Below, one piece after another: positions 1 through 6,219 of a stretch of 13,310 nucleotides of DNA; position 1 is the first letter of the stretch; each line of letters starts with the position of its first letter. A program made the translations under genes and the position numbers. The notes below the pieces were generated by a model. It had not been told where the DNA came from, searched no databases, and saw only the letters and a program-made list of their open reading frames with translations. Origin of the DNA: an uncultured Magnetococcales bacterium. Lineage in GTDB: Bacteria > Pseudomonadota > Magnetococcia > Magnetococcales > Magnetaquicoccaceae. The stretch lies in the NCBI GenBank assembly GCA_903913345.1, contig CAIWLA010000264.1, positions 1-13,310 on the forward strand, in the 5' to 3' direction.

Positions 1-759
1 GAGGTCATTATCGGGGTTGCACTCCTGTTCTACGTGGCGAAGCGGGTGTTCATACAACGGCTCGAACAGGCTTCACTGGTCTTGCGCCAGGCGGTATTGG
101 AAAACAACACCCTTCCAAATCCGGATTCCTGCACAAAGATTCCCACCGAATCCAGGTACTATCATCCCGTGCTCGACCTGTTGATTTACGTGTGCATGGG
201 GATTGGCCTGTTCCTTTTGATTGGCAATCTGCTGTATGCAGTGTGGCCATTGAGCAAAACGTCCCAGGCCGTCAGGGACGGGGAAGACATTGTCATCTCC
301 TCGGAAATCCATTTAAATGCCACGGGAGTTGCGGTCAGGAAGGGCGAGGAATGTGCCATTCGTTTCACGGAAGATGCGCCCATATGGCACGATGCGACTC
401 AAGAGGCAACGCCCATGCAGGGATGGGAAAAGAGTCCACCACAGTATATTGACATCATGCATCGACTCTGGGGACGTGTTCCAGAACAGCCCCTCTTTCG
501 TCTTGCGGGCATCATTGACGGTCCATGCCCTGACAAGGCCAAGCGGTGTCCGGCGGTCATCAAACTGGCATCCACCGTGACGGACAAAAAGGAGATGACG
601 TTCACGGCCCAGACCAGCGGCGATCTTTTTCTCTTCGCCAACGATCTGCCCTTCATGTACTGGAACAATTGCGGTCGTGTCAAGGTGCAGGTAAAATGCT
701 GTCCTGTGCAAACGAACTGTCATACTGATAGCACTGCAATGCCGGTAGCACAACACTAA
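1..759 (+). CDS. Membrane protein with C-terminal LecA-like/beta-rich extracytoplasmic domain (5' truncated by window edge)
   Basis: The reading frame is open at base 1 and ends at TAA 757-759, so the start lies outside the window. The visible 252 residues begin inside a hydrophobic segment (EVIIGVALLFYVAKRVF), then a polar linker and a strong membrane helix at about residues 58-82 (LLIYVCMGIGLFLLIGNLLYAV). The remaining ~150 residues should sit on the far side of the membrane. They contain a pattern that I associate with galactose-binding-like (LecA/PA-IL-like) domains found at the end of some DUF2235/Tle1-type proteins: NATGVAVRKGEECAIRF, then IWHDA, and near the end GDLFLFANDLPFMYWNN. At least seven cysteines lie in this part, including a cluster near the C-terminus (CGRV...KCCPVQTNC), which suggests disulfides. 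Family assignment is from motif memory only; function, ligand and N-terminal architecture are unknown. Confidence 0.6.
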   Translation, partial: EVIIGVALLFYVAKRVFIQRLEQASLVLRQAVLENNTLPNPDSCTKIPTESRYYHPVLDLLIYVCMGIGLFLLIGNLLYAVWPLSKTSQAVRDGEDIVISSEIHLNATGVAVRKGEECAIRFTEDAPIWHDATQEATPMQGWEKSPPQYIDIMHRLWGRVPEQPLFRLAGIIDGPCPDKAKRCPAVIKLASTVTDKKEMTFTAQTSGDLFLFANDLPFMYWNNCGRVKVQVKCCPVQTNCHTDSTAMPVAQH

Positions 760-788
760 AGCTGTCACGAGACGGGCGACCAGCGGAA

Positions 789-819
789 GGCCATTGGGGG
801 GCAACGCTCCCCAATGGCC
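789..819. terminator. Perfect 11-bp hairpin between convergent genes
   Basis: GGCCATTGGGG (789-799) pairs perfectly with CCCCAATGGCC (809-819) around a 9-base loop. It lies 29 bases after the stop of the upstream plus-strand gene and 99 bases beyond the nadB stop on the other strand. A bidirectional terminator is plausible from position. No clear T-run follows on either strand, so classic intrinsic termination is not certain. The rest of 760-918 holds only a short CCGT/ACGG hairpin (830-840) and the palindrome GTGCATGCAC (882-891); I see no gene. Confidence 0.45.
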
Positions 820-918
820 AACCCGGCACCCGTTTTACGGTTTCTACACCTGTTGTTGCTGGGGTTCGCACCCGCACACCCGTGCATGCACTCAGAATCC
901 CACAGAACTTCACCCCCC

Positions 919-2550
919 TCACGTCAAAATCGGCAACACCGTATCCCGCAGCCAATGTTCGTCATCCCGCTCCCGATAATCCGTATTGAAATGGAGGCCG
1001 CGACTCTCCTTGCGATGGATGGCAGAACGGATGATCAGCGAGGCGATCAGGGCAATGTTGCGCAGTTCAATCAAATCACGGGTAATCTGACAGTCCCAGT
1101 AATATTCGTTAATCTCCTGTTGCAACAGTTCGATGCGATGCCTCGCCCTGGCCAATCGCCGGTTGCTGCGCACAATGCCGACATAATTACCCATGAACCG
1201 CCGAATTTCGTCCCAGTTGTGGGAAATCAGCACCGCCTCGGCGCATTGATCATCTGCACCAAAGCTGTCCCACGGCGGCAGCGTGGGCTGGGTGACCAGG
1301 GGACGTTCCCGCATCTGTGCCTGAATGGCATTGCTGGCGGCATCGGCAAAGACCAGACATTCCAGAATGCTGTTGGAGGCCAGCCGGTTGGCACCATGCA
1401 ACCCGGTATGGCTCACCTCACCGATGGCAAACAGACCATCCAGATCGGTCTTGCCATCCAACCCGACCACCACCCCCCCGCAGGTGTAATGCGCGGCGGG
1501 CACCACCGGAATCGGCTCCCGATCCATGGCAATGCCAAACAGGGCACATTTGGCCAGGATGGTGGGAAAATGTTCCTCCAGAAAGGCCCGACCCTTGAAC
1601 GATATATCCAGGAAAACACACTCATCCCCCGTGCGCTTCATCTCGAAATCGATGGACTGGGCCACAATATCACGCGGGGCCAGTTCCGCACTGGGATGAT
1701 GTTGCAGCATAAACCGGGTGCCATCCCGACGGAGCAAAATCCCCCCTTCCCCACGTACCGCCTCGGAAATGAGAAAATTTTTGGCACTGGGATGGTACAA
1801 ACAGGTGGGATGAAATTGAATAAATTCCATATTGGCCACCCGACAACCCGCCCGATAGGCCATGGCAATGCCATCGCCCGTCGCCGTGTCGGGATTGGAG
1901 GTGTACAGATAGACCTTGCCCGCTCCACCCGTTGCCAGGATGGTAAAACGGGCCTGATAGGTGAGCACACGGGCGGAAGCAATATCCAGGACATACGCGC
2001 CATAACAAAGATTAGGCTGCCCAGGGACAAAACGGCCTATCTTGTGAGCGGTAATGAGATCGACGGCGATCTGATTCTGGTACAAACGAATGTTGGGATG
2101 CTGTCCCACCCGTTCCAGGAGAATTTCCATGACGGCCTTGCCGGTGGCATCGGCGGTATGAACCACCCGCCGGGCGGAATGTCCCCCCTCACGGGTCAGG
2201 TGATAGCCGCCATCCACATCACGGGTGAACGAAACACCCAGGTCAATCAGACGCCGAATGGAACGGGATCCGTTGCCAACCACAAAACGGACCGCATCCG
2301 CATGGCAGAGTCCGGCCCCGGCGGTATGCGTATCCTCGATATGGGCCTCCAGTCGATCCGATGGATCCAAAACCGCCGCAATCCCCCCCTGGGCATGTTG
2401 GCTGTTGGATTCACCCGCCTCGGTCTTGGTCAAGACCACCACTGTTCCATTGCCCGCCAGACGCAACGCCAAATCCAGGCCGGCAATGCCGCCACCCAGA
2501 ATTAAAAAATCGGAGGAGATCAAACGTTCCTCTGGAGAATTAACGATCAT
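919..2550 (-). CDS. nadB: L-aspartate oxidase NadB
   Basis: The 543-residue protein matches the usual length of NadB, the cytosolic FAD enzyme that oxidises L-aspartate to iminoaspartate for de novo NAD synthesis (partner NadA, not in this window). The N-terminal dinucleotide-binding motif is GGGIAGL at residues 19-25. The SNSQHAQGGIAA signature is at 48-59. Residues equivalent to the E. coli catalytic and binding set are all present: E121 in EGGHSARR, H247 in FIQFHPT, R293 in APRD and H354 in AAHYTCGG. The flavin-binding tail GEVSHTGLHGANRLASNS lies at 377-394. The C-terminal helical domain contains IELRNIALIASLI. The ATG at 2550 places the FAD motif at the normal distance, although only a distant GAGG (2571-2568 region) is visible as ribosome binding site. 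nadB is transcribed divergently from rpoE, the same neighbourhood as in E. coli and Pseudomonas. Confidence 0.97.
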   Translation of the reverse strand: MIVNSPEERLISSDFLILGGGIAGLDLALRLAGNGTVVVLTKTEAGESNSQHAQGGIAAVLDPSDRLEAHIEDTHTAGAGLCHADAVRFVVGNGSRSIRRLIDLGVSFTRDVDGGYHLTREGGHSARRVVHTADATGKAVMEILLERVGQHPNIRLYQNQIAVDLITAHKIGRFVPGQPNLCYGAYVLDIASARVLTYQARFTILATGGAGKVYLYTSNPDTATGDGIAMAYRAGCRVANMEFIQFHPTCLYHPSAKNFLISEAVRGEGGILLRRDGTRFMLQHHPSAELAPRDIVAQSIDFEMKRTGDECVFLDISFKGRAFLEEHFPTILAKCALFGIAMDREPIPVVPAAHYTCGGVVVGLDGKTDLDGLFAIGEVSHTGLHGANRLASNSILECLVFADAASNAIQAQMRERPLVTQPTLPPWDSFGADDQCAEAVLISHNWDEIRRFMGNYVGIVRSNRRLARARHRIELLQQEINEYYWDCQITRDLIELRNIALIASLIIRSAIHRKESRGLHFNTDYRERDDEHWLRDTVLPILT

Positions 2551-2618
2551 GATTCATCTGCCGACTGCCTCATTTAGATGTGGTTAAAAATCCCGCCATC
2601 ATGGTACAATGCCAGCGT

Positions 2619-2647
2619 TTGTTCTTGCCAGTCTTTTTTTATATATT
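2619..2647 (+). promoter_or_regulatory. Putative sigma-70-type promoter of the rpoE operon
   Basis: TTGTTC (2619-2624) and TATATT (2642-2647) are separated by 17 bases, which include a run of seven T. The -10 matches the consensus at 5 of 6 positions and the -35 at 3 of 6. Transcription would begin near 2654, leaving a 37-base leader before the ATG at 2691. I saw no convincing sigma-E-type (GGAACTT / TCAAA) promoter here, so autoregulation is not visible in the sequence. The region is shared with the divergent nadB, for which I could not pick a convincing promoter. Confidence 0.35.
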
Positions 2648-2690
2648 TCGAAAAGCGGGGATTTTGCGGATGTTGGAGCAACAGGTCAGC

Positions 2691-3365
2691 ATGACCGACG
2701 AGGGGAGTCGTCATCCGGTGGGCAAGAACCACGATCAACTGTTGATCGATCGGGTGTTGACTGGTGATCAAAAGGCCTTTGAACTGCTCGTGCGGCAGTA
2801 CCAGGGAAAGGTGATCGGGGTGATCGCACGACTGGTGGATGATCCGGACAAGGTACGCGACATCGCCCAGGAGACCTGGATCAAGGCCTATCGCGCCCTG
2901 CCCAGCTTTCGGGGGGAGGCCGCCTTTTTTACCTGGCTGTATCGAATTGCCACCAACACGACCAAAAACCATTGGCTCTCTGAAGGAAAATCCATCTCTC
3001 TCAGTGATTTACAAGGAAATGGGGAGGGGGATACGGAGTATGTACTGCCCCAACTGCGCGACCACAACACACCGGAACGACAGTTGCTGCACCAGGAAAT
3101 GATGGAAAATGTGCAGGCGGCTATTGATACCTTGGTTCCCGACATGAAAAGAGCTATCCTCCTCCGGGATGTGCAGGGACTCTCCTACGAGGAGATCGCG
3201 ACCGCACTGGATTGCCCCGTGGGGACCGTGCGTTCGCGCATTTTTCGGGGACGGCAGGAGATTGCCCAGCAGATGCGCGGATATCTGAACAACCGGGAGG
3301 CCGATCGCAAGAGAGGGAAAACGGGAAGGGATTCCGGAATTATGGAGGAAAAACATGTCCTGTAA
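2691..3365 (+). CDS. rpoE: RNA polymerase sigma factor RpoE/AlgU (ECF group)
   Basis: This is an extracytoplasmic-function sigma factor that directs RNA polymerase to envelope-stress promoters. With the ATG at 2691 it has 224 residues. Sigma region 2 runs from about 26 to 95, with RDIAQETWIKAYRAL and the -10-recognition stretch FFTWLYRIATNTTKN. Region 4 is about 141-192, with the helix-turn-helix GLSYEEIATALDCPVGTVRSRIF. These are very close to E. coli RpoE. The C-terminus carries a ~25-residue basic/acidic extension not found in E. coli RpoE. The start is a judgement: the frame continues upstream, with an in-frame ATG at 2670 (231 residues), but the putative promoter would leave that ATG a very short leader, and GGAG at 2675-2678 serves 2691. 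The last 11 bases overlap the anti-sigma gene, implying coupled translation. Confidence 0.95.
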   Translation: MTDEGSRHPVGKNHDQLLIDRVLTGDQKAFELLVRQYQGKVIGVIARLVDDPDKVRDIAQETWIKAYRALPSFRGEAAFFTWLYRIATNTTKNHWLSEGKSISLSDLQGNGEGDTEYVLPQLRDHNTPERQLLHQEMMENVQAAIDTLVPDMKRAILLRDVQGLSYEEIATALDCPVGTVRSRIFRGRQEIAQQMRGYLNNREADRKRGKTGRDSGIMEEKHVL

Positions 3366-3723
3366 TCCAGAGTTGGTGTCGGCTTTTCTGGATGGTGAAC
3401 TGGAACCCATCATTTTAAAGCCCGTTGTCGTCCATCTGCTCCGGTGCGACCACTGTTGTCAGACCATGGGCTGGCTGGCACAGGTCAAGAGTAAGGTTGC
3501 GGGCTATCCCGATTGGTCGGATCCCGAAGAGCAGACACAGTCCATCATGGGGGCGATCAAGAATGAAAAGGTCTACACGGGCCGCCAACGATTATTCGGT
3601 CGCTTGCGCCGTTTTGGAGTTCCTGCCATCCTGATTGCCGCCGCGCTCGCCGGGAGCGGCCTGGCGGATCCGGGTCAGGAGTGGAATGATCCGGCGGATA
3701 TTCTTTCTGCTGACAGCCTGTAG
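3355..3723 (+). CDS. Short putative zinc-finger anti-sigma factor (RseA/MucA position)
   Basis: This 122-residue protein starts inside the end of rpoE (ATG 3355) behind a strong GGAGG at 3344-3348. Residues 5-16 (PELVSAFLDGEL) resemble the N-terminus of RseA/ZAS anti-sigma domains. H27, C31 and C34 form the HxxxCxxC zinc-binding pattern of ZAS anti-sigma factors, with C3 as a possible fourth ligand. One weak membrane segment is at about 87-104 (FGVPAILIAAALAGSGLA). Only about 18 residues follow it, so there is almost no periplasmic domain, unlike RseA or MucA, whose periplasmic parts bind RseB/MucB and are cut by DegS/AlgW. By position and motif it should hold RpoE inactive at the inner membrane. 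The release signal cannot be read from the sequence; zinc or thiol chemistry is a possible alternative. Direct homology to RseA is uncertain. Confidence 0.8.
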   Translation: MSCNPELVSAFLDGELEPIILKPVVVHLLRCDHCCQTMGWLAQVKSKVAGYPDWSDPEEQTQSIMGAIKNEKVYTGRQRLFGRLRRFGVPAILIAAALAGSGLADPGQEWNDPADILSADSL

Positions 3724-3747
3724 AACAAAGGGGCTGGGAGGTGTGAC

Positions 3748-4230
3748 ATGTTGCGTGAAGAAGGAGTGGTTGTCGCTTTGGATGGGGAGTATGCCCTGGT
3801 CTCCAATCAACGCAAGGGTGGTTGTGGCGGTTGCCAATCCGAGGCCACGTGCGGGATCTTTTCCGGTGGACCGGGTAAAAACACCGTGACGATGCGGGTT
3901 CGCAACCCGATACAGGCGGAAATAGGGGAACGTGTCGTATTGGAAATGGCCGCCGGCTACCTGCATCGGGCCTCCTTCGTGGTGTATGGCGTCCCCATCA
4001 TTGCGATGATGTTGGCGGGCGTCCTGGGTCGTTCCCTGGCACTCACGCTGGGGGTTGGTGACAGTGAAAGCATAGGGGCATTGTCGGGTCTGGCAGCACT
4101 CTCCTTGAGCTTTTATGGTCTGTATCGCTATAATCTCCGCATTCAGGACGATCCCAATCGCCATCCGGTGATTACACGCGTTATTGAGACCGATCCTGAC
4201 CCTGTCGATGCCTGTTCGTCACCCACTTGA
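3748..4230 (+). CDS. rseC: RseC/MucC family membrane protein
   Basis: The 160-residue product begins at ATG 3748 after GGAGG (3737-3741), 24 bases from the anti-sigma stop. It has the RseC layout: a small N-terminal cytoplasmic domain with a cysteine cluster at C26, C29 and C35 (GGCGGCQSEATCG), a beta-rich stretch ending in GERVVLEM, then two membrane helices at about 76-96 and 108-127 and a short polar tail. RseC proteins are associated with the sigma-E operon and with the SoxR-reducing Rsx/Rnf electron-transfer system. The cysteines suggest iron-sulfur or redox chemistry, but the exact biochemical role is not settled. Its place between the anti-sigma gene and mucD matches mucC in Pseudomonas. 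Confidence 0.88.
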   Translation: MLREEGVVVALDGEYALVSNQRKGGCGGCQSEATCGIFSGGPGKNTVTMRVRNPIQAEIGERVVLEMAAGYLHRASFVVYGVPIIAMMLAGVLGRSLALTLGVGDSESIGALSGLAALSLSFYGLYRYNLRIQDDPNRHPVITRVIETDPDPVDACSSPT

Positions 4231-4276
4231 CGTAACGGTCGTTGTTGCCCACTGAATCAAGAAGGGATGAAAGACT

Positions 4277-5719
4277 ATGAAAAATGACTGGTTTGATACG
4301 AGAAAAACAGAACATTCTTCAGGGTTTTTGCTGCTGATAGGCTGCCTGCTCCTGCTGTTGTCCACCGGGGCAGAGGCCGCCGTTACCTTGCCCGACCTGG
4401 TGCCCCTGGTCAAAAGACTCAAGCCGGTGGTGGTGAATATCAGCACCACCCACAACCCGTCCGCCCAGAAAACGGGCAAAATAGCACCGGAGGGGTTTGC
4501 TGGTCGGCCTTTGGATGAGCTGTTCCGCCGTTTTTTTGACCAGATTCCCCAGGACTCACAAAAATCCCGGTCTCTGGGGTCGGGGGTCATCATTGACGCT
4601 GCGGGCTATATCCTGACCAACAACCATGTCGTCGCCGATGCGGACGATATTCTGGTGCGTCTGCAGGACGAACGGGAGTTTGCGGCCAAGGTGGTGGGCA
4701 AAGACAGCAAAACGGATCTGGCCCTGATTCGCATTGAAGGGGCCGGCACCCTGCCGGTGGCACAAATGGGGGATTCGGATCAGGCCGAGGTTGGCTCCTG
4801 GGTCATTGCCATTGGCAACCCGTTCGGGTTGGAGGCCACGGTTACCTCCGGGATCATCTCGGCCAAGGGACGCATTATTGGCAGCGGTCCCTATGACAAT
4901 TTTTTGCAGACCGATGCGGCGATCAACCCCGGCAACTCCGGTGGACCGCTGTTCAACCTGGATGGGGCGGTGATCGGCATCAATACGGCCATTTATTCCC
5001 GATCCGGGGGCAATATGGGGATCGGCTTCGCGATTCCCGTCAACATGGCCAAGTCCGTCCTGGAGCAATTAAAAAACCATGGCCATGTCACCCGTGGCTG
5101 GTTGGGGGTACGCATCCAATCGGTGACCCATGAACTGGCCAGGGCGTTGGGATTGGACAAACGCCATGGTGCCCTGGTCGCCAGCGTCGAGACCGGTTCT
5201 CCGGCCCAGACGGCGGGGATTCAGGCAGGCGATGTGGTCGTGCGGTTTGATGGCCACGAGGTCGGCCAAATGAACGAACTGCCCACCATCGTGGCCGAAA
5301 CACCCATCGGAAAAAGGGTACGGGTGGATCTCATCCGGGAGGGCAAAACCCTCTCCCTGGATGTGGTCGTGGCAGAGATGAAGGAAAAGGCCACCGAGAC
5401 AACGGCAGACAAGGGCGATGCCTCCTCCTTCGGGGCGAGCGTGCGTGCCTTGACCCCCGACCTGCGGGAACAACTCGAATTGGATGAATCGGTGCGCGGT
5501 GTGGTGGTCACCGGGGTGGAACCCGGCAGCAGTGCGGCCACCGCCGGTTTGCAAGTCAAGGATGTGATTTCAGAAATCAATCGGAAGCCCGTGCGGGATG
5601 TGGCCGATTTTCGCCGCGCACTGCAAGGCGCAAAGTCCGGCGATGCCTTGCTGATTTTGTTGTTCCGGGGCGGAGAACCCCTTTACCTGGCCGTACAAAT
5701 GACAGAATCAGGAAAATGA
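4277..5719 (+). CDS. mucD: Periplasmic serine endoprotease DegP/MucD (HtrA family)
   Basis: This 480-residue HtrA protease degrades misfolded envelope proteins. An N-terminal signal sequence covers about residues 1-35, with a leucine-rich core (FLLLIGCLLLLL) and AEA before the likely cleavage site. The trypsin-like domain has the full triad: H117 in TNNHVV, D147 in SKTDLALIRI and S221 in NPGNSGGPLFN. Two PDZ domains follow, at about 275-365 (RGWLGVRIQSV onward) and 395-475 (GVVVTGVEPGSSAATAGLQVKD lies in the second). Two PDZ domains put it with DegP/DegQ/MucD rather than DegS. The ATG at 4277 follows GAAGGG (4261-4266). Cys23 sits in an LIGC lipobox-like context, but inside the hydrophobic core, so ordinary signal peptidase I cleavage is more likely. 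It is the last gene of the sigma operon, 46 bases after rseC, and is the operon's probable effector. Confidence 0.95.
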   Translation: MKNDWFDTRKTEHSSGFLLLIGCLLLLLSTGAEAAVTLPDLVPLVKRLKPVVVNISTTHNPSAQKTGKIAPEGFAGRPLDELFRRFFDQIPQDSQKSRSLGSGVIIDAAGYILTNNHVVADADDILVRLQDEREFAAKVVGKDSKTDLALIRIEGAGTLPVAQMGDSDQAEVGSWVIAIGNPFGLEATVTSGIISAKGRIIGSGPYDNFLQTDAAINPGNSGGPLFNLDGAVIGINTAIYSRSGGNMGIGFAIPVNMAKSVLEQLKNHGHVTRGWLGVRIQSVTHELARALGLDKRHGALVASVETGSPAQTAGIQAGDVVVRFDGHEVGQMNELPTIVAETPIGKRVRVDLIREGKTLSLDVVVAEMKEKATETTADKGDASSFGASVRALTPDLREQLELDESVRGVVVTGVEPGSSAATAGLQVKDVISEINRKPVRDVADFRRALQGAKSGDALLILLFRGGEPLYLAVQMTESGK

Positions 5720-5739
5720 GTGCCCGCGTTCATGGATTC

Positions 5740-5768
5740 TTGAATGCGCAGGGCAATACGATTAGTAT
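5740..5768 (+). promoter_or_regulatory. Putative promoter of rpsU
   Basis: TTGAAT (5740-5745) and TAGTAT (5763-5768) are spaced by exactly 17 bases; each matches its sigma-70 consensus at 4 of 6 positions. Transcription would start near 5775, giving a leader of about 88 bases. An 8-base inverted repeat, ATGGATTC (5732-5739) and GAATCCAT (5778-5785), brackets the promoter, which could be an operator. No obvious mucD terminator precedes it. Confidence 0.4.
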
Positions 5769-5845
5769 GTTGCGTTTGAATCCATTCGGGGTTGACCAGA
5801 GTTCCCATGGCACACATCATCCCGTTGGCCATTTTTGCACGTAAA

Positions 5846-5853
5846 AGGAGGAG
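5846..5853 (+). promoter_or_regulatory. Ribosome binding site supporting the GTG start of rpsU
   Basis: AGGAGGAG is a near-perfect Shine-Dalgarno sequence, with a slightly long spacing of about 10 bases to the GTG at 5863. There is no ATG between them, and the GTG gives the N-terminus expected of S21. Confidence 0.75.
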
Positions 5854-5862
5854 TCAGAGTTC

Positions 5863-6063
5863 GTGAGGATTGACGTTTACGATAATAATGTGGATCAGGC
5901 AATTCGGGTCTTGAAGAAAAAGATGATCCGGGAAGGGATGTTTCGGGAGATGAAAAAGCGCAAGTTTTTTGAGAAGCCTTCCGAACGCAAACGTCGCAAG
6001 AAGGCGGAGGCTGTCCGTCGTTTGCGCAAGAAGATGCGTCGATCTGTGGCCGGACCAGGTTGA
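5863..6063 (+). CDS. rpsU: Small ribosomal subunit protein bS21
   Basis: This 66-residue, strongly basic protein starts at GTG and reads [20 protein letters not shown], then [19 protein letters not shown] and a lysine/arginine-rich tail. This is the standard S21 pattern (alternate start, central EKPSE motif, basic C-terminus) and the size is normal. S21 binds the 30S platform near the 16S rRNA 3' end and helps initiation. It stands alone here, with its own likely promoter, between the sigma-E operon and the CoA-transferase gene; the usual gammaproteobacterial partners dnaG and rpoD are not adjacent. Confidence 0.95.
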   Translation: MRIDVYDNNVDQAIRVLKKKMIREGMFREMKKRKFFEKPSERKRRKKAEAVRRLRKKMRRSVAGPG

Positions 6064-6119
6064 TATGGACCAGGGTGTCTCCTCGTTTTACCAGCGAGGG
6101 TCCGGTGGGCGGGAAAAAA

Positions 6120-6143
6120 GGGGGATGTCGATGATCATCCCCC
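6120..6143. terminator. GC-rich hairpin downstream of rpsU
   Basis: GGGGGATG (6120-6127) pairs with CATCCCCC (6136-6143) around an 8-base loop, 57 bases after the rpsU stop. On the plus strand no T-run follows. On the minus strand the stem is followed by six T (A run at 6114-6119), the form of an intrinsic terminator, although no minus-strand gene ends here. A weaker CCTCG/CGAGG hairpin lies at 6081-6099. Confidence 0.45.
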
Positions 6144-6204
6144 CTGGAAGTGGCTGACGGGGTAATCCGGACCAGAATCCGGGTAGGTGCCCTCTGACTA
6201 TTGG

Positions 6205-6210
6205 AAGGAG
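6205..6210 (+). promoter_or_regulatory. Ribosome binding site fixing the CoA-transferase start
   Basis: AAGGAG is 9 bases before the ATG at 6220. It lies inside the frame extension from 6187, so the extra upstream 11 codons are probably untranslated leader. Confidence 0.75.
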
Positions 6211-6219
6211 AGCGTTGCC

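Noticed and set aside
34..36. GTG as a start codon for the first gene
   Set aside because: The frame is open upstream and encodes part of a hydrophobic helix that would be cut; no ribosome binding site precedes the GTG.
814..2505. A 563-codon open frame on the plus strand, longer than the gene opposite it
   Set aside because: It lies exactly opposite nadB, which has all catalytic residues. The translated product has no recognisable domain and looks like a GC-rich antisense shadow.
4334..4345. Lipobox-like LIGC in the MucD signal sequence
   Set aside because: The cysteine is followed by five more leucines and then AEA, so the hydrophobic core is not finished at the cysteine; a normal signal peptide fits better.
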